DNA of 41,078 nucleotides from Patescibacteria group bacterium UBA7396 (GTDB lineage: Bacteria; Patescibacteriota; Gracilibacteria; BD1-5; UBA6164): positions 1-41,078 of the forward strand of contig DKNE01000020.1 in assembly GCA_002470645.1 (NCBI GenBank), read 5' to 3'. Below the pieces are notes generated by a model. It was given only the letters and a program-made list of their open reading frames with translations, was not told where the DNA came from and made no database searches. Positions 29,860 to 40,480 of this stretch are shown here, in pieces. The stretch's first letter is position 1; every line of letters starts with the position of its first letter. Made by a program: the position numbers and the translations under genes.

Positions 29860-31074
29860 ATGTCATTTATAAGCAAAATTATTCCTTCAAAAAAAGTAGT
29901 TCTTATTGATGTTGGAACATACAAAGTAAAAATAGCACTTTGTGAATATAAAAATAATGAAATAAATATCTTAGGATATTGCGAAAAAAAACAAGAAACA
30001 AGTGATATTATTGGAAGTGAAATAGCAAATATAGAGTGAGTAAGCAATACTATTGCTTTAGCACTCAATAAACTTTTGAAAGATAAAAATATAAATCCTC
30101 ATGATATTATTATAAATATACCTACATCAACTATTATTTCTTGTGGGAAAAATTTAAGCTACACGAGAACGGTAAGTGATGAAAATATTAGTATCGAAGA
30201 GTTAGATTATATAGTTGCAAAAGCAGAAAAAGAAGCTCTCAGTGAAGCAAAAGTTCAAATTTATAATAAAACTGGATATTCTGAAGTAGATATGAAACTG
30301 ATTACAAGTAGTATTACTGATATAAATATTGATGGTTTTAAAGTAAGTAATCCGTTATGATTTACTGGGAAAAATATCAATCTTTCTATTTTAAATATTT
30401 TTATTCCAGCTTCTCGTTATAATATTATCAATACTATAGCAAACTATTTAGAGAAAAATATACTTTCGATTATTCCTCTTGAATTTTCTCTTCCTAAAGT
30501 TCTTTCTTCTTGAGATTATGCTTATGATGATGTTCTTTTTATAGATATTTGAAATACAAAAAGTTCTCTGATTATTCAAAAATCCGGAGTTATTATTTGA
30601 TTTGATAAAATCAATATTTGAATCAATGACTTAGTAAAAACTATAAAAGAAAAAACTTGAGAAACTACTATTGAAGTAATAAAAAATATTCAAGACAATG
30701 AAAAATATAAAGAAGAAAAAAAAGAATTTCTCTCTGTATGGGAAGAATGATTTATTATCACCCTTAAAGAAATACTTCAAACAAATCTTATTCCATATAA
30801 AATATTACTTTCTTGATGATGAGATAACAATTTTGTAAGAGATCATATTTCAAAGATAAATTTAAGCAAATATACGCTTCATAGCCTCAAACCTTTTTCT
30901 TTTATACATATAGATTTTGAAAAAGATATAAAAATAAATGGCGATAAAAAAATATTTGATAAAACAAATATAGGACTTCTCTCTATGATTATTGCCTCTA
31001 AAGAAATAATTCAATATAAAAATAATCCTATTTTATCAATTATAAAAAACTTTCTTGAAAAAAATGAGTGGTAA
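29860..31074 (+). CDS. ftsA: FtsA-like actin-fold cell division ATPase
   Basis: 404 aa. The phosphate-1 strand is VVLIDVGTYKVKIAL (about 14-28). The 1C subdomain is present (DIIINIPTSTIISC to KVQIYNKTGYSEV), which separates FtsA from PilM. The family's 'dPlG..G..l' appears as VSNPLGFTGKNINL, and the second nucleotide motif as VLFIDIGNTKSSLII. The adenosine motif SGGGD uses three TGA glycines in a row (near 30815). The C-terminal membrane-binding helix may be SIIKNFLEKNEW, which is short. FtsA tethers FtsZ to the membrane. FtsZ is not in the window. PilM remains an alternative but is less likely. Confidence 0.75.
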
Positions 31075-31090
31075 TCCACTCATTTTTTTA
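31058..31090. terminator. Bidirectional terminator holding both stop codons
   Basis: A perfect 14-bp stem around a TAAT loop. The loop is the TAA of the FtsA-like gene (31072-31074), and the outer edge is the stop of the TIM-barrel gene on the minus strand (31088-31090). Confidence 0.88.
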
Positions 31091-31864
31091 GTCAGCTTTA
31101 TAGTCAATAAAGTGTTTTTTAAAATATTTTTGTACTAATTCTAAATTATATAATACCTTTTCTTCATCTCAAATTCATAACTCTGATGGCTTCACTCTTA
31201 AAGAAAAAAATCAATTATATCATGCACTCTTTAGTTTCATCATAAAGCTTTCAATAGGAAGACTTGATACTCATCATCAAGCAGATCATGGTAATAATCC
31301 ATCTTTAATTCCCTGTTTGTCGCTCAAATATACATTTTTTAGTGAACTTCCTAGCATATTTTGAGCTTTTAAAATATCTATTCAAGAAGCTTTGTCAAGA
31401 TTAGCAATATTTAATGCTGTATCTCAAGTAATTTTTTTTAATTCAACTAAATTTGAATTTTTATATTCTGGAATAACAAAAAGCATAAATTTTTGTTCAA
31501 CATTTTGTAAAGTAATACTAATTCTTAAATCTTTTTTGAGTTTATTTAAATATTTCGGAAATGATGGCATTGCCTTATCAGAAATATGTGGTGGATAAAA
31601 ATTTATGACCTGGGCATTTAAAGCTTCTGCTATTTTTACAATTTTATCAATTTTAGATTTTGAAAGTCCTCTATCAGGTGCAGTAATGGAAAGTACTGGT
31701 ACTTCAAAAGCATCAGAAAGTCATTTTAAATATTTTTCATCTAAGGTATCATAATTTTTTTCATCAATAACTAAGTCAATTCCATCATATTTTGATTTTT
31801 TTACCAATGTAAAAATTTTATGGATTCAGTATCATTTTAATGATGACGTTGATAATAAAAGCAT
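31088..31864 (-). CDS. Sugar isomerase/endonuclease IV-like TIM-barrel protein
   Basis: 258 aa. Eight alternating strand-helix units fit the xylose isomerase-like TIM barrel: YDGIDLVIDEKN, VLSITAPDRGL, AQVINFYPPHIS, LRISITLQNVE, TALNIANLDKASGI, LKNVYLSDKQG and GYNGFFSLRVKP. Metal ligands of the superfamily are only partly visible (D in NLDKA, D in LSDKQ), and the last strand has VKPSEL. The 'GL.PGSAGGG' loop before the seventh strand is TGA-rich. Enzymes of this fold isomerise sugars or cut abasic DNA. The substrate is unknown. Confidence 0.68.
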
Positions 31865-31940
31865 AATAATAATTATTTAAATAATATTTAGGTGATTATA
31901 GCATATTTTCCCTAAAATAGCAAAAATTAAGCATAAAAAT

Positions 31941-33200
31941 CTATATTTTTTCTTTTCATCACATAAAAGGTCTCAAAACCTCTGGAATAATAACATCTCC
32001 ATTTTCATCTTGATAATTTTCAATAATAGCGATTAAACATCTTGATAAAGCAATAACTGTTCCATTAAGAGTATGTGCATATTTTGTTTTTCCGTCTTCT
32101 CTGTATCTAATTCAAAGTCTTCTTGATTGATATTCTCCAACATTTGAACAACTTGTTACTTCCCTAAATTTTTGTTGTCCTGGCATCCACGCTTCAAGAT
32201 CATATTTTTTCATCGCTGGATTCCCAAGGTCTCCAGAACAAACATTTAATTTTTGATATGGAATTTTGAGCCCTTGCCAAATTTCTTCTTCTACCTCAAC
32301 CATTTCATTATGAAGTTTTTGACTGTCTTCTTGCTTACAAAAACATACCATTTCTACTTTTTGAAATTGATGACCTCTGAGAATTCCTCTCATATCTTTT
32401 CCAGCACTTCCGGCTTCTTTTCTGAAACACTCACTATATCAAACGTATTTAATAGGTGCAGAGAGATCTTCAATAATCTCACCAGCATGATATGAAGTTA
32501 CTGGCACTTCAGCCGTTCCAACAAGATATAAATCATCATCATTTTCATTTACTCTATATACTCCATCTTCTCCTGCTGGTAAAAATCAAGTTCCAAACAT
32601 AGCTGGTTCTCTCACTAAAACTGGTGGCAAAATTGGTGAAAATCATTTTGAAGATAATTTTAATAATGCATATTGGATAATAGCAAACTGTAAAAACACC
32701 AAATCTCATTTTACATACCAAAATCTTGCTCCTGAAATTTCACTTCATTTTTCAGTATCAATCCATCATTTTTTTTCTCAAATTTCATAATGTGTTTTAG
32801 GTTCAAAATCAAACTGAGTTGGTTTTAAAAAAGTTTTTTCAACAACATTTCAACTATCATCTGGACCAATTGCTGCTGTTTCATCTAAAAAATTTGGAAG
32901 TCTGTATAAAATAGCATTGTAATCTTTTTCTAATGATTTTAATTGTTCTGATAGATTTTTTTCTTGTTCTCACAATGCTTTCATTTCAATAAGTTTTATT
33001 TGTTTTTCTTCATTTGATAAAGTTGGAATTAATTTAGAAAACAGATTTTTCGATGCTTTTAGTGCATCAAGTTCTTGATTGAGTTGAATTATTTTTTTAT
33101 CCATTTCTAAAAAAGCATCTAAATCTACCTTTAAATTTCTTTTTTGAATGTTTTCTCTCATTTGTTCTGGATTTGTTCTTATTGCTTTTAGGTCAATCAT
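31941..33200 (-). CDS. serS: Seryl-tRNA synthetase
   Basis: 419 aa, full-length class II synthetase. An N-terminal coiled coil (MIDLKAIRTNPEQMRENIQ to about 110) binds tRNA(Ser). The catalytic domain has the motif 2 region YSECFRKEAGSAGKD (about 263-277), with GHQFQKVEM after it, and motif 3 LNGTVIALSRCLIAI (about 384-398). Serine-binding TAEVP and DLEAWMP are present. It charges tRNA(Ser). It stands alone on the minus strand; the divergent promoter of the GGDEF-like gene starts 77 bases away. Confidence 0.96.
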
Positions 33201-33276
33201 AGTCCATAGTAATAATATAAAATATTAAGGATATTGTATGTATTTTTTTATTTTTTCAATTAAATTAGTTACTTTT

Positions 33277-33305
33277 TTGCTAAAACAAAAAAAGTATGAT
33301 AAAAT
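33277..33305 (+). promoter_or_regulatory. Promoter of the GGDEF-like gene
   Basis: TTGCTA (33277-33282), a 17-nt spacer and TAAAAT (33300-33305), 28 bases before the start codon at 33334. Confidence 0.62.
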
Positions 33306-33333
33306 GATTGCAAATTAATTATTATAAATTTGT

Positions 33334-35310
33334 ATGAAATCTATTTTTCTAAAAGAATCTTCTGGTATTTCTTGAGAAGTGATCTCGGCATCATCTTTTT
33401 CAAATGATGTATGAAAATCGGTACATCATACACTCATTCAAACTCATATCGTTATAGATAGTGATTTTATGGAGCGTTTTTGAGATGAAGAGATAGTAAA
33501 ATATCTCTACGAAAATAGTATTCATACTATAGATATCACTCCTCTTAAAAAAGAGAAAAAATGAAAATATTTAGAAAGATTTAATCGTATTTTAACCCAA
33601 AATTTCCCTCTTGTAGAAACACTCAGACTCGTTGCGTGAAATCATTTAATTAATATCAATATATCTTGAGTAAAAAATATCAATGATATTGCTGGAAAAA
33701 AATTTTGTGATACTGTTATTTGAGAATTTAAAAGTATTTGTCGTAGTAATTTAGAAAAATATTCTCATAATGAATATAAAACAAGAGTAGTAAAAGATGA
33801 TTATAGAAATATAGCTTTTGTCTGAATTTTTCCAGATGTACAAAATATATTTTTTTGATGACTCCAATCAAAAGATGAAGTGATAAAAGAACTCTTAATA
33901 CTTTTAGATGAAGAAATTAAAAAAAGAGCAAAAGAAATTATAGATGATAAAATACGTCTATGAGAATACGTACCAAATTCTGAATCTCAATATTATGACC
34001 TAATAGAACAAAAAATTCACACTATTACGTTTACTATAAAAGAGCATTTTAACTTTTGAATTTCTCAAGTCACTATTCCTGAAGAATCAAGTTATATAGA
34101 TAAATTAGAAATTTTAAGAAAATCCGAAATAGCAAGTAGAAGATGAATTTTAGATAAAAGTGGGATTTGAGTTCATACATATGAAGAAGAATCTATTTTT
34201 TGACTTTTAGAAGAAGCTGGGAAAATTGAAAAGAAAATTATACAACAATACACTGGAAAACAATTTTTCTTTGATGGAACTGAGTATAATATTGTTTTTA
34301 ACAACAATGGAGAACTAAAAATATCAACAGAATTGCTTAGATATGTCAGAAAGTACCCAAATATGATCTACCCTAAAGAATTAGTAGAACAAATTGAATA
34401 CTATACTCAAAGTTTAAATTTGGCATTGGATTATATTCCTCCTATCAGATGAGAAATTTCATCTATTTGAAAAGATTTTCAAGCAGCTGAAATTATTAAT
34501 CGTCAAATATCTGAAGGAAAAATTAATACTGATTTTTTATTTCAATCATATAAATGATGATTTACCAAAGAAGCTTTTATTTGTGCAACAAAAAATAAAC
34601 CTTGAATTCGTATCAGTATCGACATAAAAGATATGTGAATTGATAATATTTTTGATTTTAATAAATTGAGAAAAAAAATATTTGACCTCGTATGAAAATA
34701 TAAATCAGGATTCATAAGCGAAAATGATTATGAAGAAAAGCTCAGTCATTTATTTTTGAGTGCTTGAAAAAGTGTAACTGATAAATTTAGAGAAGTTCAA
34801 ATGAGGATTAAAGGAAAATATCCAAAATGAATTATAAGATTTGGATGAGATGAAATTGAATTATTTCTTCCAGATGTAAAAAATTCTGAATTAGGTGAAA
34901 TTGAAGTTCACATACAAAAAACATTACATGCTTCTGGACAAAAAGCAAGAGTGATGATTGATACAACTCTATGAGATGATAGCGCAGAATTTGCTTTTTC
35001 TCAACTTGATAGAATGTGAAAAATCAATAAAATGGTAGAGGAGGTATTAGAACAAAAACTACAAACAAAAAATCTAGGACATATTCCAAATTGTACCTAC
35101 CTAAAAATGGATGAACATACAAAAAAAATTATATTTAGACCTGGATTTCATCTCAATGATTTTATTAAAATAATAAGACAACGCTTATGAGAAAATAGCC
35201 TGAATTTTAAGAAAAATTCTGAAATCTATATATGACAATGTGCTAATAATATAGGCCTTACTCTCAAGCAAAAAAACACCTTTGAAATAGAAATTTATCT
35301 TCATAATTAA
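33334..35310 (+). CDS. GGDEF-like (GGDEI) cytoplasmic protein
   Basis: 658 aa, no signal peptide or membrane helix. The N-terminal ~400 residues are unfamiliar and mostly helical (LERFNRILTQNFPLVETLRL, LIEQKIHTITFTIKEHFN). From about 420 a palm-like domain follows: a strand with D430, ISIDIKDMGIDNIFDF, like the metal-binding start of GGDEF cyclases, then a helix with AGKSVTDKFREVQMRI, then IIRFGGDEIELFLPD, with GGDEI at 504-508 where the second Gly is TGA. The usual F is I here, as seen in some divergent cyclases and in Cas10-like palms. The D-N-H substrate residues of known cyclases are not clear. It may make a cyclic nucleotide, or be an inactive palm. A partner gene starts five bases after its end. 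Confidence 0.65.
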
Positions 35311-35315
35311 TTAAT

Positions 35316-35852
35316 ATGTCGGTCAACTTTTGAAAAAATACCCCAATTCCTAAAACCAGTATTGATAAAATAAAAATCTTGGTATGAGATATTATAACTG
35401 CAAAAATATTTCTTGATCCATTTTTTGAAAAATATTACCATAATTTTATTGATATCAGTTGAAATTTTAACATGAGTATGCTCATGAATTGTATCTGAGA
35501 AGTAGAAAAAAAACTTATGTGAAATAATTATAAAATCAGATATAGTAATTTTGAAAAGTATATTGGTATTATTTCTGTTATTTTACAATGAAATGAAAAT
35601 ATTCTCAATGAACTGAAAGAATCTATTATTTGAGATTTAGAAACTATTTTATGAGATAATCTAACTTCTCAAATAGAAAATTTTAAAAATTCATTCACTA
35701 TTTCAACAGTAAAATCAGGAATACATTCTTTTATAGAACAACAATTTCAAGAATTACAATCAGAGATTTGAAAATGAAAACTGAGTAATATTCGCAATGA
35801 ATTCATAAAAAAAATAGCAAAAGCATTAGAAAAAAAAGATGAAACAAAATAG
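35316..35852 (+). CDS. Unknown helical protein coupled to the GGDEF-like gene
   Basis: 178 aa, predicted helical and soluble. It begins MSVNFGKNTPIPKTSIDKIK. Visible elements are FIDISGNFNMSMLMNCIGEV, ISVILQGNENILNEL, SIIGDLETILGDNLTSQIE and a C-terminal FIEQQFQELQSEIGKGKLSN with a basic end. No family recognised. It starts five bases after the GGDEI protein and has no promoter of its own, so it is probably made with it. Many glycines are TGA. Confidence 0.65.
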
Positions 35853-35866
35853 TTTCATCTTTTTTA
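35832..35866. terminator. Bidirectional terminator between the unknown gene and tex
   Basis: A perfect 14-bp stem (AAAAAAGATGAAAC and complement) around AAAATA. The plus-strand stop TAG (35850-35852) lies at the loop edge, and the tex stop (35864-35866) at the outer edge. Confidence 0.88.
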
Positions 35867-37930
35867 TATATTTCTCATACTGAGTTGTAATTTATTTTTT
35901 TCTTTATCTATAGAGGTAATTCTTACCTTTACTTTATCACCAACTTGAACAAAATCCATAGGATTTTTGACAAATGTATCTGCGATTTCAGAAATATGCA
36001 CGAGTCCATCATTTTTGAGTCCAACATCAACAAATGCTCAGAAAGCAACTACATTTCTTACCACTCACTCGAGTATTTCTCATTCTTTGAGAGCCTCAAT
36101 AGTGATAGCTTTTTTTGCTTTTGTACTGGTTGAAACGGTTCTTTTTTCTTTTCCTATTTCTGAGTAAGAAGTTTTTATAAACGTAATCGTATCATTATTT
36201 ACATCTGCATAGAGTTGTTTTGAGGTTTCATCAACTTTTGAGATATTGTTTTCTATAATATATTTTGCTAATTCGTATTGCTCTGGATGGATATCAGTAT
36301 TATCGAGTTTTTCACTACTTTCTGGCACTCTTAAAAATCAAATTGCTTGTTCAAATGCTTTTTCTCATAATACTTTTTCCAAAGCTTTTCTTGATTTATA
36401 TGGTCTATTATTATAGATTTTTTTTGCTTGTCTTTTATCAATTCATGAAATATGATTCAAAAGATAAATAGAGGCAGTATTCACATTAATTCCGACTTGA
36501 TTTACACAATCCTCCACTACATATCCAAGTTTTTCTTCCAACTTTTTTTCTGGAACATCGTGCTGATACATCCCGACTCCGATACTTCCAACGGGCACTT
36601 TTACGAGTTCTGAAAGTGGATCGATATATCTTCTTCCAATAGAAACCGTTCCTCTATCCAAACTATCCAAATCAGGAAATTCTTCTTGCGCGATAGCAGA
36701 AGCACTATACACTGACGCTCCTGACTCATTTACTACAAAAATATCTTTTTGAAATAATTCTGCAATAAGAGCTTGAGTTTCATCGGTTGCTGTTCCATTT
36801 CATACTACGACAACATCGATTGTATATTTTGAGAAAATATCTTGAAGTTTTTTTCTCGCTGAGAGGATTTCGTGTAAAAATATTTTATCAAAATACACTG
36901 GATTTCCCAGAGTATCTAAAACTGCCAATTTACATCCAGCTCTATATCCAGGGTCAACAGCTAAAATAGTTTTCCCATATTCTGGTTTTGAAAGAAGTAA
37001 TTTTTCTAAATTAGTTTGAAATGTAGCAATAGAATCATCTTCTCCTATTTCACTCAGATCTGAACGAAGTTCATTTTCTACTGATGAAAATAAAGCATCA
37101 TACCCCATTTTAAAAGCATTTTCTAGTTCCCCTATAAAACTTTCTCTTATCTCTAAAATTTTTGCGTATTTATTTTTTGTTTTATCAAAAATAATTTCAT
37201 CTTTTGCAATTTTTACACTGAGAATTCCAAGTTTTTCTCATCTATTGAGAGCTAAAATTTGATACGGTTTGATATAATTTATTTTGAGAGTATTTTCAAA
37301 ATAAATTTCAAATTTTGGGATTTGTTCTTTATCTTTTTCATTGAGTTTTTCAAGCATTTTTTCTGATTTTTTCCCAGATTCTATAGTTCCATATTTTTTT
37401 AATTCTTCTATGAGTAAGTGTCTGAGTTCGCTATTAGCTGAGATTTCTGCGGCTATAATTTCCTCACTTCCCTCAATAATTTCTTCTTTTGAATACTCTG
37501 ATAAAAGATTTTCAGGAATTTCTAAAACATTTCTTTTTATGCTATCAGCCACGACTTGAAATCATTTTTCAATCGCAATCATGGCTTTTGTTTTTTTCTT
37601 TGATTTGTATGGTTTATAAATTTCTTCCACTTCTTTCAAGGTTTTTGCATTTATAATATTTTGCATCAATTCATCAGTCATCAATCAGCTTTCTGTAATA
37701 CCATTGATTGCTGTTTGTTTGGCATTATAGAGATTTTCTATCTTTTTTTGTAATTCTATGATGTCTCTGATTTGAGATTCATCCAGATTTCCAGTTCTTT
37801 CTTTTCTATAACGGGCAATAAATGGAACCGTTGCTCACTCTCAAACCAGAGATAAAACAACGTCTACTTGAAAATTTTTTAGTTCTAATTCTCATGAAAT
37901 CAGTTCAATATAATTTGGTGTTTCTAGCAT
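35864..37930 (-). CDS. tex: Tex-family transcription accessory RNA-binding protein
   Basis: 688 aa. The Tex order of domains is intact: N-terminal helical part with VPFIARYRKERTGNLDE, a YqgF/RuvC-like nuclease-fold domain (TILAVDPGYRAGCKLAVLD, VVVGNGTATDE), helix-hairpin-helix domains (VNTASIYLLNHISGI, YKSRKALEKVLG) and a C-terminal S1 domain (EGVVRNVVAFGAFVDVGL, then DGLVHISEIAD). Tex is related to eukaryotic Spt6, binds nucleic acids and helps transcription. Slightly shorter than the common 720-780 residues. It stands alone and converges with the preceding gene, sharing a terminator. Confidence 0.95.
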
Positions 37931-38081
37931 AATATGTCTTTAAAAAATAACAAAAAATAGTATATGAAAGTTTAGAAAAAAGTAAATTTTTTCATAAGTA
38001 TTTAAAAAATATTTTATATATTTATTTTGATTTTTTATACTTTTTTATATAATTCAAATATTAAATTTTAATTTATTCATT

Positions 38082-39515
38082 ATGAATAATAAAGTTATTT
38101 GTATTTACTCTGTTTGAACCAATCAACTTGGTATAGATAAATTAGAAAAATGAATGGAGTGAATTTATATATATGAAAATTCAAGACAATATTTAGAAGA
38201 AATATCGGTATGAGATATCGTTATTTTTTTAAGGACATGAGAAAAAAGAATATTTTTATTTGAAATCAAGAAAAAAAATCAAATTATTTCACAATATACA
38301 TCAAAACAAGAAGATTATCAAAAATATAATGGTAATAGCTATATTACTATGAATCCTAATGAATGTGATAAGTTTTTAATTTCAGCTGAAGAGTTTAAAA
38401 ATCTATATTTTTTAAACTTTGATAACCTCAGTTCTTGGGTAAGATCGCCTTTAGCAACAAAAAGTAATATATTAATATTTGAAAATAAAAATGAAATAAT
38501 TCAAGAATTTAAAACTATTGAAATATTAAGGCAAGTATTTTGAAATATTGATAATTATATAAGGCAATATTATTTTATAAAAAATGAAAATGAAAAAGAT
38601 ATTTATTTAAATTGATATAAAAATATAGTTACCTATATAGAAAATGACCAATTTAAAAAAGAATATTCTCATTTTCATCAAAATGGAATCACAGAAATAC
38701 AAAATTTTAATATTCCTTTTGATACACTAGAACAAAAATACAAATCTCAAAATAAGAAAAAATTAGATTTTATTAGAAAAAATGATGTATCATATTATAC
38801 TACATATCCTTCATATTATGATCTTACAAGAGTTGATCAAAATAATACCGAAAAATATGACATATTAGAAATAGCCGATTTCGATAAAAAAATTAAGAAA
38901 ATTACTTCTGCAATAAAAGGTGCTGATATTGAAGAAGAGAAAGATTTAAGAGTACAAAAAGAAGATTTAGAAGTACAAAAAGAAGAAGAAAAATCCATAG
39001 AGCAAGATGTATGAAGAACTCTTGAAAGTATAAAAGATGAAAATGAGATAAATTCCCATGAAAAATACTGACTTATAAAATCAAATATTGATATTTTTGT
39101 AGAAAATGAAATCAAAAGACTCAATACTTTTTCTTCACAAGAAAAAAAGAGAAAAAATATTGAAAATGAAATTAATACCCTCTTACCTATGATAAGATTG
39201 TCATATATTTATCAATGGGGAATAAATTCTGAAAAAAAATTTAGTGATACTCAAACCATTATAAAAAATTTTGATGTAATTTTAGAAAAAGCTCAAAAAA
39301 GAGCGCAAAAACAAAAAGCTTTTCAGCTTTTATTCTGGTTTTTTGCAATAGAAACACTCTTATTATTTGGAATTATATTATCAGTTTGAGCTGAAATAAT
39401 ACAAATTTCTGATACTACATTACAAATTTTAGTTTGAGCTACTATTCTACAAGTGTGAAGTATGCTTACATTCATCGTTCATCATCTTTATCCTCAAAAG
39501 GAAGAAGATAATTAA
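38082..39515 (+). CDS. Coiled-coil protein with two C-terminal membrane helices, possible EVE/PUA-like N-domain
   Basis: 477 aa. The first ~110 residues are beta-rich (VICIYSVGTNQLGI, VGDIVIFLRTGEKRIFLFEI). This is similar in pattern to EVE/PUA-type folds, which have a 'GD.vlfy' strand and bind modified nucleic acids, but the match is weak. A central helical region and a strong charged coiled coil (about 285-400) follow: DIEEEKDLRVQKEDLEVQKE. The end has two hydrophobic helices, FQLLFWFFAIETLLLFGIIL and TLQILVGATILQVGSMLTFI, then HHLYPQKEEDN. A sensor-coiled coil-pore layout is typical of membrane-acting defence effectors, but that role is inferred only. It has a strong terminator. Confidence 0.6.
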
Positions 39516-39519
39516 TAAA

Positions 39520-39576
39520 AATAATAATAAAAACACTCCAAAAATTTTAAGATTTTGAAGTGTTTTTATTATTATT
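39520..39576. terminator. Long terminator hairpin
   Basis: Two 24-base arms (39520-39543 and 39553-39576) with a single mismatch and a 9-nt loop. It is A-rich before and T-rich after, so it can stop transcripts from the plus-strand gene and possibly from the minus side. Confidence 0.85.
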
Positions 39577-39659
39577 CAAAAGTGACCAAACTTGAATAAC
39601 ACCTAACTAGATAAAGATTGAAGTTTTAAGAAAAAGATAAAAAATACGGGTTTTTCAAA

Positions 39660-40136
39660 TTATAGTTTAAATATTTCTCTATCATAATTTATTAAAAATA
39701 CTTCTTTTATGCAAGAATTTGGATTTTTTGTAAAATATTCTTTTAATGCAAGTTTTGTGATTTCATTTATTTGGTTTTCACTATCTGGTAAATAATTTCA
39801 GCTTAATGCTGTAATTGCAATATTTTCAAATCAATTTTCTTCACAAATTTTTAAAGCATTTTTTATACATCATTCTATTCACAAAATAGTCAAAAGTTTG
39901 AAATCATAATCAAAAGGTCTTGCAAATATAAGATTTTTTCATCAAGTTTTTATAAGTCTTGCTTCTCATTTTTCAAAATAGTTTTGAGTGAATAGTATTT
40001 CTTGGATTTCTTGTCCAAAAGTTTCAAGCACAAGTTTTGCAACGGCTCATTTTAAAATCCTATCTTGTCAAATGGAGATAAGGTAGGTGTTTGAGGGGGA
40101 GTTTAGGATTGAACCTGTAAAGATGGTTGAGTGCAT
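39660..40136 (-). CDS. Macro-domain-like protein
   Basis: 158 aa, the size of a lone macro domain. It begins HSTIFTGSILNSPSNTYLIS, then GQDRILKGAVAKLVLETFG, like the 'vN.aN..L.gGga.a.....g' part with altered Asn residues. FEKGEARLIKTGGKNLIFA matches 'c..GeA..t.g', and CIKNALKICEENGFENIAIT fits the 'al..a...g..SiA.Pal' helix-strand pair. The end, IKEVFLINYDREIF, matches the last strand. Macro domains bind or remove ADP-ribose. Weakened Asn residues make catalysis uncertain. It starts two bases after the phosphoesterase remnant ends, in the same transcript. Confidence 0.58.
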
Positions 40137-40138
40137 GG

Positions 40139-40480
40139 TTAGATTTTAGATATTAAATAAGGATAAACTTGAATAATTTTTGTTTCTATAAATATTTCTT
40201 CTTTTTGAGTATGTAAATGTCAATGAAATAAATATCTTGGGTTATTCATTTCAATATATTTTTCTAATACTTTTAATCATCTATGAGACATTGAAGCTGG
40301 ATTATCCATTATTCAAAAACAAGGAAAATGAGAAATAATTATATCAGCTTTTTTATTTAAAATTTCTTCTCATTCTTTTATTAAAAATATATTTAGATTT
40401 TTAAATTTTCTATCAAATCTTTTTTGAGTTTTCAGTTTGAATATTTTAAAATATCTTCTTCTTTTGTAGGATAATAGTTT
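40139..40480 (-). pseudogene. Truncated metallophosphoesterase
   Basis: An open frame of 114 codons on the minus strand without a start codon in its upstream part. The recognisable C-terminal half has KKADIIISHFPCFGIMDNPA, HRGLKVLEKYIEM and RYLFHGHLHTQ, the last GH and H ligands of a calcineurin-like phosphoesterase. The N-terminal DxH, GDxxD and GNH motifs are missing. The frame stops at a TAA at 40481-40483 upstream, inside the HNH gene, which overlaps it by 88 bases. It looks like a remnant left when the 5' part was lost. A frameshift is possible. Confidence 0.65.

Noticed and set aside
29860..31074. PilM instead of FtsA
   Set aside because: The 1C-type insert and the NPLGFTGK motif favour FtsA, and the gene is far from the pilus block.
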